64,000 bases of DNA from Moraxella lacunata (GCF_900453205.1 NZ_UGQU01000002.1:372001-436000), one strand, 5' to 3'; numbered from the stretch's first letter, positions 9,850 through 18,856 are shown. The notes: generated by a model from the sequence alone, not told the origin. Numbers and translations: made by a program.

Positions 9850-10191
9850 TTAATCTGGCGGAAGAGTTCCTGATTTAATTTGATTATCAATATATATTTT
9901 GTAATCTTCACCTAATTTATTCCAATCTACATTGTCAATTTGATGTCCTGCGTAACCACCTACCACACTTCCTGCCGCGGCACATTTATCACCACACATA
10001 CGACCGCCAATTACACCACCAGCAGCACCTAGTATGGTAGTTGCCCAAGTAAATGATGAGGAATTGTTACTTGTATGATTGCTATCCCCGTAATCATTAC
10101 CTGAGGTATCGCTACCACCTGATGATGACGATGATGATGCATTACCTGCACCAGACACAAAAAATAATTCATTGATTGTTAATTCACGCAT
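9850..10191 (-). CDS. Colicin-V-type (class II) microcin precursor with double-glycine-type leader
   Basis: The start at 10191 is chosen over the longer frame because AGAGGAA lies in front of it and the protein then opens with MRELTINELFFVSGAG. This closely follows the colicin V leader plan (MRTLTLNEL...VSGG), with Gly-Ala at the cut site instead of Gly-Gly. The 113-residue product has a Ser/Gly/Asn-rich segment after the leader, then a glycine-zipper hydrophobic region (ILGAAGGVIGG and AAGSVVGGYAG) typical of membrane-inserting microcins, with a Cys pair (MCGDKC), and an acidic C-terminus. The exporter and adaptor genes next to it are the matching secretion system but are broken. It corresponds in role to mcbC of M. 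catarrhalis. Confidence 0.82.
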   Translation of the reverse strand: MRELTINELFFVSGAGNASSSSSSGGSDTSGNDYGDSNHTSNNSSSFTWATTILGAAGGVIGGRMCGDKCAAAGSVVGGYAGHQIDNVDWNKLGEDYKIYIDNQIKSGTLPPD

Positions 10192-10211
10192 GACAAAATT
10201 CCTCTTGTTGA

Positions 10212-10496
10212 TTAATTTAAAAAGTAAAATAGTAGAGCCACAACAAAGGTGATATTCATAACCTTTGAAAATATGCAAATATATTTGGGTGGATTTTTGT
10301 TCCCTATATTGTAAATTTTTGGAAAGAAAAATCCCAAAGTAAATGATGTTATCACCGTAACATATACGATTGATAAATAAATATTTGTATTAAAATTATT
10401 TATTTCAATACATAATAAAATTATGCTAGACATTAAAAAAGAAAATAGCACAATGCGACACAAGGTTTCTTTGTCAATAGCTTTTTGTTGATTCAT
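10212..10496 (-). CDS. Small membrane protein between cupin and microcin genes, possible immunity protein
   Basis: The 94-residue protein begins MNQQKAIDKETLCR, followed by three likely membrane helices (IVLFSFLMSSIILL, IYLSIVYVTVITSF, VMNITFVVALLFYF). The ATG at 10496 is preferred over upstream starts because it follows GGGGGTGG. The start overlaps the end of the cupin gene, suggesting coupled translation, and the stop is 20 bp before the microcin precursor. No family recognised; its place suggests immunity or a transport helper. Confidence 0.55.
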   Translation of the reverse strand: MNQQKAIDKETLCRIVLFSFLMSSIILLCIEINNFNTNIYLSIVYVTVITSFTLGFFFPKIYNIGNKNPPKYICIFSKVMNITFVVALLFYFLN

Positions 10497-11638
10497 AAGC
10501 CACCCCCACCACATCAAAATTCGCCAAATCATAAGCAAGTTTTTGAATGTGTTCATGTTGTGCTTTATCAAAATGTGTTAATACTTCCGATAAAGCAATG
10601 GGTTGGTGATTAATGATGATGTTGATGAATTTTTTACTCAGCTCATCCACATTAATCTTGGTGCCATTTGAAATCAGATAGCCTTTATCCAATGTGCGTA
10701 TGTCTACCACATTGAGGCTAAGTTTACTTTCTGGTGGCAACTTATCATTGTTGGGATTGCCAAACAACTCCATATTAAAGCGAGTATCCATGCGATGATT
10801 ACCCAAAAATTCCTGCATGAACCTATCATACATAACAGGGTCGGTCATCATGGCAGACAGCTGGGTGCAGGCTTGGGCGATGTTGTTTTTGTCAGTTTCC
10901 CAATCAGATAAGTTATAACGAAGTGGCAAGATGTTGGGTGTTTGCTTGGTAAGCCATTCCATTGTAGTCATAGCCTGTTGGGGCAAAAGTGCCGATTGCC
11001 AAATGAAAAGTTTCACAGCCCATCGGTACAGGGTTGTGCCACCATCCTCGTGGGATATATAGCACATCACCAGCCTCCAAAACTACTTCCATGTCAGGCA
11101 TGGTCGGTTCTGGCACATCGACATCTTTGGATTGTTGCATGTATAAGGGACTTTCAAAATTGGGTTGATATAACGCCCAATGTTTTTTGCCCATGAGTTG
11201 CACTGCAAAGACATCACGAGTATCCCAATGACTTTTAAAGGAAGCGTCCGACCCAAAAGCAAGATAACCACTTACTACCGTAGATGCATTGACAAACTGG
11301 GCGACTTGCTTTGCCAAATCATCAACAAAAGGTTCATTGTTGATGCGATTATAAACAATCGTTGCACCGTTTTTCAGGTGGTGATAAATGGCAGGTTTGA
11401 CAAAGCGGTGGCGAGTACGCCCAGTGTCATCAAAGCTCTCCACATATTCAGAGATAGGTACAATCTCGCCTTTACGCAGACGAAAAAGCTCGTCCATTGG
11501 GTTGGCTCGTTGGTACAATTCGTTGATTTGTTGCCATGTGATGTCTAGGTTTTTGACAGCACCCTTAAACAGTTTGGGCTTTTGATAGAGTATCTCTTGC
11601 CTGAACTTATCAGACGACATATTAAAATCCAGTTCCAT
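10474..11638 (-). pseudogene. JmjC-like cupin (Cupin_4/RoxA-type 2-oxoglutarate oxygenase), frameshifted
   Basis: The ATG at 11638 follows TTAGGAAC. The first frame runs to 10913 and carries a cupin fold with iron-ligand motif HWD (SHWDTRDVFAVQL) and a distal His (PRGWWHNPVP), as in ribosomal oxygenases of the YcfD/RoxA group that hydroxylate protein side chains. Near 10965-10985 the homologous frame switches: GYDYNGM is followed in the other frame by EWLTKQTPNI and a winged-helix-like C-terminal half ending at 10474. One surplus base explains the change. Joined, the protein has about 388 residues, the normal family length. It heads the microcin operon, so a role in modifying the microcin is possible but unproven. 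Confidence 0.75.
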
Positions 11639-11902
11639 ACAGTTCCTAACTTTGAAGTGAAAATGAATATGAGTTTCATTTATCTTAGTTATGATATAAT
11701 ATACTAAAATGCAAAAAAACAATGCCATCCATTGCTAAAAGTAACCCATTCATCACAAATTTATTGATTTATTATTTTAATTTATATTTAAAAAATATTT
11801 TAAAATTCCAATAAATACAATAATTTTAATTTAAGCATTTTAAAACACCCAGTAAAATGTTAAACTAAGCCATTCGATACAAAATGATAAATCAGGTGTT
11901 TT

Positions 11903-12805
11903 ATGGCAACTTATGATGAGATGAAGGCAAGACTACAAGGCTCGATGACGGCACTGGTCACGCCCATGACGGCAGACGGGGCGGTGGATTATGAGGCTTT
12001 GGGCAAATTGATTGACTGGCAGATTGAGTCTGGCACGCACGCTTTGGTGGCGGTGGGTACGACAGGCGAGTCGGCAACGCTTTCTATGAAAGAGCATGGC
12101 GATGTGATTGAATTTTTTGTTAAGCGTGTGGCAGGTCGCATTCCTGTGATTGCAGGGACAGGGGCGAATAACACCGCCGAAGCCATTGAGCTGACCGCCC
12201 ACGCTAAGGCAGTGGGGGCGGATTTTGCCCTTTTGGTTGTGCCTTATTATAACAAACCCACCCAAGAGGGCATGTATCAGCATTATAAGACCATTGCCGA
12301 AGCGGTAGACATTCCCCAGATTCTCTATAACGTCCCAGGGCGGACGGTCGTGGACATGGCAGAGGACACCGTGGCACGCCTTGCCGACATCCCTAACATT
12401 GTCGCCATCAAAGATGCCACAGGCGATTTGGAGCGTGGTAAGTCGCTCATTGAGCGGGTGGGCGAGCGTCTTGTGGTGCTATCAGGCGATGACCCAACCG
12501 CCCTAGAACTCATGAAATTTGGAGCGAAGGGCAACATCTCAGTAACGTCCAATGTCGCTCCCAAAGCCATGAGCGAGATTTTTAGCTTAGCTTTGGCAGG
12601 TAAGTTTGATGAAGCAAGTACCATCAACCAAGGTATTGAGCATTTGCACAAAGAGCTGTTTTGTGAATCTAGCCCCCAACCTGCCAAATATGCCCTGCAC
12701 AAGATGGGCATGATTGACACGGGCATTCGTTTGCCTTTGGTGTGGCTGTCAGCAGGCAATCAACCCATCATTGACCAGGCACTACAAAAAGCCAATTTGA
12801 TTTAA
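11903..12805 (+). CDS. dapA: 4-hydroxy-tetrahydrodipicolinate synthase
   Basis: The 300-residue enzyme condenses pyruvate with aspartate semialdehyde, the first committed step to diaminopimelate and lysine. The TIM barrel shows GTTGES (substrate Thr-Thr), YNVPGRT (catalytic Tyr) and IVAIKDATGD (Schiff-base Lys). Length is typical. The preceding 264 bp (11639-11902) are very AT-rich. Downstream, a BamC-like lipoprotein and purC follow as in Acinetobacter and Pseudomonas. dapE of the same pathway is at 34.3 kb. Confidence 0.96.
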   Translation: MATYDEMKARLQGSMTALVTPMTADGAVDYEALGKLIDWQIESGTHALVAVGTTGESATLSMKEHGDVIEFFVKRVAGRIPVIAGTGANNTAEAIELTAHAKAVGADFALLVVPYYNKPTQEGMYQHYKTIAEAVDIPQILYNVPGRTVVDMAEDTVARLADIPNIVAIKDATGDLERGKSLIERVGERLVVLSGDDPTALELMKFGAKGNISVTSNVAPKAMSEIFSLALAGKFDEASTINQGIEHLHKELFCESSPQPAKYALHKMGMIDTGIRLPLVWLSAGNQPIIDQALQKANLI

Positions 12806-12828
12806 CAGTAAGAATAAGTGAGAATAAC

Positions 12829-13113
12829 ATGACAACGCTAAAAACAACGCTAAAATTAACCGCCCTTGCCATGATGAGTGTGGTGCTACTGACGGGCTGT
12901 CAAAGCATCAAAGGTGTGCTGGGCAAGCGTGATAACGGCAGTCTGGACTATGTCCACGCCACCAAGCTAGACCCTATCCGCCTACCTGCTAACCAAGCGT
13001 CTGCCCCATTTATCCCCCTATATGACGTGCCAGAGGTGGCAGGCGAGGTTGTCCCTTCGACCAACGAGTCAGGCAAGCAGTACGAGCTACCTAGACCACC
13101 ACAGGTGAGATGA
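12829..13113 (+). CDS. Short BamC (NlpB)-like lipoprotein
   Basis: The 94-residue precursor has a lipobox, LLTGC, with Cys25 as probable acylated residue. The mature part contains VPSTNESGKQYELPRPPQ, which matches the conserved unstructured N-terminal region of BamC that lies along BamD in the outer-membrane assembly machine. The two helix-grip domains of full BamC (about 340 residues) are absent: a stop follows the PPQ motif. Its place between dapA and purC is the classic bamC position. It is probably a natural minimal BamC, though a truncated remnant is possible. Confidence 0.75.
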   Translation: MTTLKTTLKLTALAMMSVVLLTGCQSIKGVLGKRDNGSLDYVHATKLDPIRLPANQASAPFIPLYDVPEVAGEVVPSTNESGKQYELPRPPQVR

Positions 13114-13193
13114 TGGTTTGGTACGAGCGTTGCTGTTCGTGCCTTTTTATTGTGTAAATTTATCGTGCAAACCGCCACAAAACGGAGAAACCC

Positions 13194-13907
13194 ATGCAAA
13201 AGCAAGCCCTACTTTATACTGGCAAAGCCAAATCTGTCTATGAAACGGACAACCCTGATTATCTGATTTTGCATTTTCGTAACGATGCATCCGCCTTTAA
13301 TGGCGAAAAAATCGCTCAGCTTGACCGCAAAGGCAGAGTAAATAACCGCTTTAATAACTTTATCATGGGCAAACTGGCAGATGCTGGCATTGAGACGCAT
13401 TTTGAGCGTGAGCTGTCTGATGATGAAGTGCTGGTCAAACGCCTAAAAATGATACCCGTAGAGTGCGTGGTGCGTAACTATGCAGCTGGCGGTATTGCCA
13501 AGCGTTTGGGGCTTGCTGAGGGCTTGCCACTCATGCCACCGACCTTTGAGCTGTTTTATAAAGACGACAAATTGGGCGACCCCATGCTTGCCCCAAGTAC
13601 CGCCATTGCCTTAGGTTATGCCACCGCAGACGAGTTGGAGCAGATGAGTGTGCTGACTCACAAGGTCAATGACGTGCTAAGTCAGATTTTTGATGAAGCG
13701 GGTCTTATGCTGGTGGATTTTAAATTAGAATTTGGACTGTTTCATGGGCGTGTGGTGTTAGGCGATGAGTTCTCGCCAGATGGCTGTCGCTTGTGGGATA
13801 AAGAAACCAAGAAAAAACTCGACAAAGACCGTTTCCGTCAAGGTTTGGGCGATGTCGTTGAAGGTTATGAAGAAGTGGCAAGACGTATCGGCGTACCGCT
13901 TGACTGA
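13194..13907 (+). CDS. purC: Phosphoribosylaminoimidazole-succinocarboxamide synthase
   Basis: This 237-residue enzyme joins CAIR and aspartate with ATP to give SAICAR in purine synthesis. It starts [13 protein letters not shown], the conserved nucleotide-binding edge, and contains [12 protein letters not shown] and DFKLEFG, family signatures. Length is normal. It closes the dapA-bamC-purC block and is followed at once by a strong terminator. Confidence 0.96.
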   Translation: MQKQALLYTGKAKSVYETDNPDYLILHFRNDASAFNGEKIAQLDRKGRVNNRFNNFIMGKLADAGIETHFERELSDDEVLVKRLKMIPVECVVRNYAAGGIAKRLGLAEGLPLMPPTFELFYKDDKLGDPMLAPSTAIALGYATADELEQMSVLTHKVNDVLSQIFDEAGLMLVDFKLEFGLFHGRVVLGDEFSPDGCRLWDKETKKKLDKDRFRQGLGDVVEGYEEVARRIGVPLD

Positions 13908-13915
13908 TAGACGTG

Positions 13916-13947
13916 AACAAGGGCGGTTATCGCCCTTGTTTTTTTTA
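13916..13947 (+). terminator. Intrinsic terminator after purC
   Basis: A 10-bp perfect stem, AACAAGGGCG and CGCCCTTGTT, with a GTTAT loop is followed by a run of T. It separates the purC block from the CRISPR-Cas locus. Confidence 0.9.
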
Positions 13948-13998
13948 TGATATTTACCCCAATTTGCACCAATGCTAAATTTTAAAAAGAAATTCATT

Positions 13999-14060
13999 TG
14001 TGGGGGCGTGCTTTCTACGTCCCTTTAATATTGATGTTTATAGGTGTGTCCAGCATGCCC
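13999..14060. repeat. Degenerate short repeat related to 2219-2285
   Basis: Shares ACGTCC, TTTAAT, TTTATAGGT and CAGCA-GCCC blocks with the copy at 2219-2285 in the same order. A further partial piece (CATGCCCCTACA) follows near 14157. The rest of the gap up to cas1 holds a C8 tract near 14210 and the cas1 promoter, and no gene. Confidence 0.45.
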
Positions 14061-14242
14061 AAAGCCTGTGATGACATTGAGCTTGTTAGGTATGATTGGA
14101 TGGATTTGGCTTTTATGCGCTTTATTTCTTGTATTCAAAACGTGGCATGAGTCCATCATGCCCCTACACGCCTACTCAAAATACCACCATCCAAATCCTG
14201 CCTAATCCACCCCCCCCAGCCCGCCCCAATCTACCCCAACGA

Positions 14243-14271
14243 TTGACGATGCAGTATACATCTGTTAATAT
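14243..14271 (+). promoter_or_regulatory. Probable sigma-70 promoter of cas1-cas2-3
   Basis: TTGACG at 14243-14248, 17-bp spacer, TAATAT at 14266-14271. The predicted transcript would start about 17 bp before the cas1 ATG. Confidence 0.6.
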
Positions 14272-14294
14272 CCATGTTATTTGTAAGGAAAAAC

Positions 14295-15248
14295 ATGGAC
14301 ACCCTACGCCCCACCGACCTAAAAACCATTTTACATTCCAAACGTGCCAATTTGTATTATTTAGAACATTGCCGAGTCATGCAAAACGACGGGCGAGTGC
14401 TGTATCTGACCGAAAGTAAAAAAGAAAATCTCTACTACAATATCCCCATTGCCAACACCACCGTGATACTACTTGGCACAGGTACGTCCATTACCCAGTC
14501 TGCGGTGCGACTCTTAGCAAGTGCAGGCGTGCTGATTGGCTTTTGTGGGGGTGGCGGCACACCTTTGTTTATGGGGAGTGAGATTGAGTGGCTGACCCCA
14601 CAATCAGAATACCGCCCCACCGAATACATTCAAGGCTGGCTGTCGTGGTGGTGGGACGATGACAAACGTCTGGCAATGGCAAAACGTTTGCAAATGGCTC
14701 GGCTTGATTTTATGAATGACGTATGGGGGCGTGATAAGGACTTGCGTGGGGCGGGGTTTGATAGTAAATGTGATGAAATCATAAGCTTACAAAATCACTA
14801 CCGTACCCAGATTTTGGGGCAAAATAGCGTATCAGACCTGCTTGCCTTAGAAGGGCGTATGACCAAAGAGCTGTATAAATTTGCTGTCAAACACACAGGT
14901 TATAAGGGATTTAGCCGTGATTATGACGGCGTGGATAAAGCCAATCAGTTTTTAAATCACGGCAATTATTTGGCATATGGCTTGGGGGCGACCACCGCTT
15001 GGGTTCTCGGCATTGCCCACGGATTTGCGGTCATGCATGGCAAAACTCGGCGTGGGGCGTTGGTGTTTGATATTGCCGACATTGTCAAGGATACAATTAT
15101 CCTGCCACTTGCCTTTATGTGTGCGTCTGATAATGCTCGTGAGCAGGAATTTCGTGAACTCTGCTTATCCTATTTTACCGATTATCACGCCCTTGATGTG
15201 ATGTTTGAGACGGTAAAGGGGCTTGCTCTAAACAAGGAATTTGGATAA
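14295..15248 (+). CDS. cas1: Type I-F CRISPR integrase Cas1
   Basis: With Cas2-3 this protein integrates new spacers into the array. The start at 14295 (MDTLRPTDLK) is preferred over an ATG 21 bp upstream because AAGGAAAA precedes it. The 317-residue product has the I-F Cas1 N-terminus (ILHSKRANLYYLEH) and the catalytic Glu (LALEGRMTKEL), His (IAHGFAVMHG) and Asp (VFDIADIVKD). Length is normal and the gene looks intact. The cas2-3 start follows 9 bp after its stop. Confidence 0.96.
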   Translation: MDTLRPTDLKTILHSKRANLYYLEHCRVMQNDGRVLYLTESKKENLYYNIPIANTTVILLGTGTSITQSAVRLLASAGVLIGFCGGGGTPLFMGSEIEWLTPQSEYRPTEYIQGWLSWWWDDDKRLAMAKRLQMARLDFMNDVWGRDKDLRGAGFDSKCDEIISLQNHYRTQILGQNSVSDLLALEGRMTKELYKFAVKHTGYKGFSRDYDGVDKANQFLNHGNYLAYGLGATTAWVLGIAHGFAVMHGKTRRGALVFDIADIVKDTIILPLAFMCASDNAREQEFRELCLSYFTDYHALDVMFETVKGLALNKEFG

Positions 15249-15257
15249 GGATTTTGC

Positions 15258-18200
15258 ATGATTGTAACCTTTATTTCTAAATGCCAGAAAAAAGCCATTA
15301 AACGCACTCGTAAGATTTTGGACGCTTTTGCAAGTCGCATTGGCGACAACGTTTGGCAAACCAACATCACCGAGATTGGTCTAAAAACGGTGTACGAGCT
15401 CTTAAAATCCACCGCCAGTAAATCCACCGCAGTTGCCTGCCACCGTATCGCCACTCGCCACCGCACTGAGCTTGTTTGGGTGGTGGGGAATAAATCCAAA
15501 TTTAACACCACAGGGGGCGTAGCCGTGAATCGTACCAGACGTTCTATTTTGCACCATGATTGGGAGAATAACTGGCAGTTTTTGGACGGCATTGGCATCA
15601 TCGCCACATTGGCAGGACTGCTCCATGACATCGGCAAATCCACGATAGGCTTTCAAAATAAACTCTTTGCCACCACCAACATCTGTGACCCCTACCGCCA
15701 CGAATGGGTGTCGTTAAAACTCATCGTCTGGCTGGTGGGCGACTGCACGAGCGACCAAGCAGTATTTGAACGCCTCGCTCATGTTGATGAGTATCTGGCA
15801 GATAAGGCATTGCCGGCTTTGTCCGATTTTGGCACGCCAGATAAAGCGGATATGGGTAAGCTACCACCTTTAACCAAATGGATTATTTGGCTTGTTGTAA
15901 CACATCATCGTCTGCCACTGCACACGCTTATTATTTTAAAAAGCCTGAAATGTATAGCACACCAAACTGTTTGTCAGGCGATGTGCAAAGTTATTTGGCA
16001 AGTCTAGAAGCCATAGAGCATTGGGTGCTTAATAAGGGCAATAAGGCGGACGACTTTTTTAGCTTTAAACAGTTTATTTTGCACAACAAACTGTGGCAAA
16101 AACAGCTCAAACGCTACGCCACAAAAGCCCAAAATTCGCCCTATCTGCAAACCCTTATCAAGCAATACCCCCAAGCGGTATCCGACCCATTTTTACTGCA
16201 TTTATCACGGCTATCACTCATGACCGCTGACCATAATTATTCTGGTTTAAAAAAAGATGATAAAAAACGGCATCAAGGAAAATTTGACCCAAACCTTATT
16301 GCCAATACCATTAAAATTGATGATAAAAACCAAATCACACAAACACAAGCCAAGCAAACACAAATCAAACAAACATTAGACGAGCATTTATTAGGCGTGG
16401 CACAATTTAGTGCTCAATTTGTGCGGATTTTGCCAACGTTGCATGAAAATTTGCCAACCCTACAAAACCACAATCCTTTATTGCAAAATACCGATACGGA
16501 CGGATTTTTGTGGCAAAATACCGCCTTTAAAACCGCTTTAAAACACCGTGAAGCGACCGATACACACGGCTTTTTTGGGATAAATATGGCAAGCACAGGC
16601 AAAGGCAAAACGCTTGCCAATGCTCGTATCATGTACGCCTTGACCGACCCTAATAAGGGGGGGCAAGGCTTACTGTGGCGTTGGGGCTTCGTGTTTTGAC
16701 CTTACAAACAGGGCAAAGCCTACGCCAAAAACTGGCTTTGACGGATAAAGAGCTTGCCGTATTGGTGGGCGGTCTTGCACAAAAACAGCTTTTTGAGTTG
16801 CAAAACAGCGACAATGACACCGAGATAGGCTCGGATACAGGCAGTGAGTCCGCCCAAAGATTGCTAGATGAATTTGTGGATAGCGACATTGACACGGATT
16901 TGGGCGAGCTAAATCTTGGCACGCTCGTAGAGAGCGACCACGCCAAACGCCTGATAGCCTCCCCTGTGGCAGTCTGCACCATAGACCACCTAATGCAAGC
17001 CAGCGAGTGCAAGCGTGGTGGGCGGTATATCGTACCGATGTTACGGCTGTTTAGTAGTGATGTGATTTTTGATGAGCCTGATGATTTTGACCAAAACGAC
17101 CTGCCTGCCTTGTCTCGCCTCGTGCATTTGGCAGGAATGTTTGGTTCTCGGGTGATGTTGTCGTCTGCGACATTACCCCCTGATTTGGTGGCAGGGCTGT
17201 TTAAGGCGTATCAGAGCGGACGTATGATTTATAACGCTAATTTTGGCAAACCTACCCCAAAGGTGGTGTGCGCGTGGTTTGATGAAAATGTGAGCAAAGC
17301 GGTACAAGTGGCAGATGATTTTGATGCTTATCATGAGCAGTTTATTAGGGGGCGTGTCAAGCATTTAAATGACAATGCTGTGCGTCATTGGGGCGAGATT
17401 TTGCTGATTGATGAGATGGATAATGAAGACGATGACGAGTTTTATAAAGACATGGCAGGCGTGCTGTTTGACAAAGCCAAAGCCTTGCACGACTTACATC
17501 ACACCCAAATTCATGGTAAGACGGTAAGTATTGGGCTTATTCGCATGGCAAACATCAATCCACTCATCGGTATCGCCAAAGCCATGCACGAGACGGGCGA
17601 CATGGCAGGGTTTGACGGTTGTCAATTTTATTTGGCATGCTATCATGCAAGACAAGTGCTTATTTTGCGAAATCAGCTGGAAGTGCGACTTGATAAACTC
17701 CTAAATCGCCATGACCCAAAGGCTCTTGCCAACAATCCTGATATTATAGACAACCTTGCCAAGCACCCCGACAAAACGCACCACATCTTTATGGTACTTG
17801 CCACGCCTGTGGCGGAAGTGGGGCGAGACCATGATTATGATTGGGCGATGATTGAGCCAAGCTCCATGAGGTCTATCATACAAACAGCAGGGCGAGTGTG
17901 GCGACATCGCACCGATAAGGTGGCTTTTGCTCCCAATATTGCCATTTGGAATAAAAATATCAGGGCGTTAAAGGATAAAGACATTGCTTTTTGCCGACCG
18001 GGATTTGAAAGCGAGCGTTTTCCCCTTGCCACGCACCAAGTGAGCAAACTTATCAAACAGGCAGATTATGAACGCATTTCATCGGTCGCTCGGATTAGCA
18101 AATCCGCTACGCCAGAACCCAAAAAGAATCTGGCGGATTTAGAACACGCCGTCATGCAGGATTTGATGAACAATGATGACATCAATGTGGTCAATGCTTA

Positions 18201-18582
18201 TTATGAGCCAGATACCGCCAACCGTCTGCACGTTCATTTGTCTTGTCTGACACCATTTCGCCAAAGTCAAAAGCAGACAGATTTTATCGTCAATCCGCTT
18301 GATAACACCCTAAATATCTCGTCCTATGACAGCGTAGAGATGCACGGTGTGGCGAACGCCAAAACAACCCATGAGATTATCCCAAAGGCGATAACGTGCC
18401 AAAATCCCAATCTTGATACATGGCTGACCGCCAATCTATCGGACGAGCTTGCCAAGCTTAGGGAGTATTATCCAGACACGTCTGTCAATACGCTCATCAT
18501 TCGCTTTTGCGTGCTGACCATTCGTGATGATTATCATAACGGCTATTATTTTGATGAGCGGTTTGGGGTGTATGAGCGGTAA
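15258..18582 (+). pseudogene. cas3: Type I-F Cas2-Cas3 fusion, split by two frameshifts
   Basis: The I-F fusion joins an adaptation domain (Cas2, about residues 1-95) to the HD nuclease and SF2 helicase that destroy targets. Frame 1 (from 15258) carries Cas2 and the HD motif LLHDIGKS and reaches VTHHRLP. Near 15925 the homologous frame changes, as if one base were missing (PL-AHAYYFKK). Frame 2 holds Walker A, ASTGKGKT, and ends after a G7 run at 16657-16663. The right continuation, ARLTVALGLRVLTLQTGQ, is in frame 3, which would be read with five or eight Gs. Frame 3 has VIFDEPDDF (Walker B), SSATLPP and a TAGRVWRHR motif. Joined length is about 1,110 residues, normal. If the errors are real, interference and adaptation are lost while Cascade remains. 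Confidence 0.92.
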
Positions 18583-18591
18583 CGTGGTAAA

Positions 18592-18721
18592 TACAGCTAA
18601 CAAAATTGAATTTTACTACACAAGCCGTTCGCCTTAAGCTTGCCTGCGGGTCAGTTTCCGTTAGGTTTCCCAAGCTCACCACGAACGAAAAACCGTAGCA
18701 CTTTTCATTTTGTAGAGTGTA
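18592..18721. mobile_element. About 130-bp MITE between cas2-3 and csy1
   Basis: Inverted ends: TACAGCTAACAAAATTGAAT at the left and, inward from the right, TACACTCTACAAAATGAAAA. The centre is a G+C-rich palindrome with GCCTGCGGGT and AAGCTCACCACGAACG, shared with the MITEs at 23322 and 56779. A second copy in opposite orientation is at 24618-24750. Its right edge coincides with the point where the adjacent CRISPR-like repeat loses its last four bases. Confidence 0.75.
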
Positions 18722-18791
18722 AGTCATCTATGCGATGTGGAATGTGTATTTAACATACATAATTTTCTAAGTCATCTTTGCGATGAACTTT
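18720..18791 (-). ncRNA. CRISPR-like mini-unit, candidate Cas-regulating guide RNA (repeat-20 nt-repeat)
   Basis: On the minus strand a degenerate I-F repeat (18791-18764) keeps the hairpin CATCGCAAAGATG and the full 8-nt handle CTTAGAAA. It is followed by a 20-nt spacer (18763-18744) and a second repeat (18743-18720) identical to the array repeat except that its last four bases are missing. Array spacers are 32 nt, so this unit is atypical. A promoter at 18794-18822 would start the RNA at the first repeat. The spacer agrees with 14 of 20 positions of the site 18831-18850, which begins after a CC PAM and contains the csy1 -10 box. Mismatches are at 6, 8, 12, 17, 18 and 20. A remnant of a second decayed array is the alternative. 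Confidence 0.6.
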
Positions 18792-18793
18792 AT

Positions 18794-18822
18794 ATTATAC
18801 TTGATTTATTTATCAATAACAA
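18794..18822 (-). promoter_or_regulatory. Probable promoter of the CRISPR-like guide RNA
   Basis: On the minus strand TTGTTA (18822-18817), 17-bp spacer, perfect TATAAT (18799-18794). Initiation about 7 nt later falls at the start of the repeat hairpin, giving an RNA with almost no leader. Confidence 0.6.
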
Positions 18823-18830
18823 AATTTCAC

Positions 18831-18856
18831 ATACATTTTACAAATATAATGGTTGA
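18831..18856 (+). promoter_or_regulatory. csy operon -10 region and candidate Cascade target site
   Basis: A perfect TATAAT at 18845-18850 lies about 57 bp before the csy1 ATG. No good -35 is visible. GG at 18851-18852 gives a CC PAM on the minus strand. The 20 bases read from there on the minus strand match the candidate guide spacer at positions 1-5, 7, 9-11, 13-16 and 19. Binding of the Csy complex would cover the -10 box. Confidence 0.55.

Noticed and set aside
14205-14215. C8 tract before cas1 as a phase-variable switch
   Set aside because: It lies upstream of the likely promoter rather than between the -35 and -10 boxes or in the coding region, so an effect is not evident.
14243-14295. 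A second target of the short guide at the cas1 promoter
   Set aside because: The only nearby CC-preceded site shares too few bases with the spacer.
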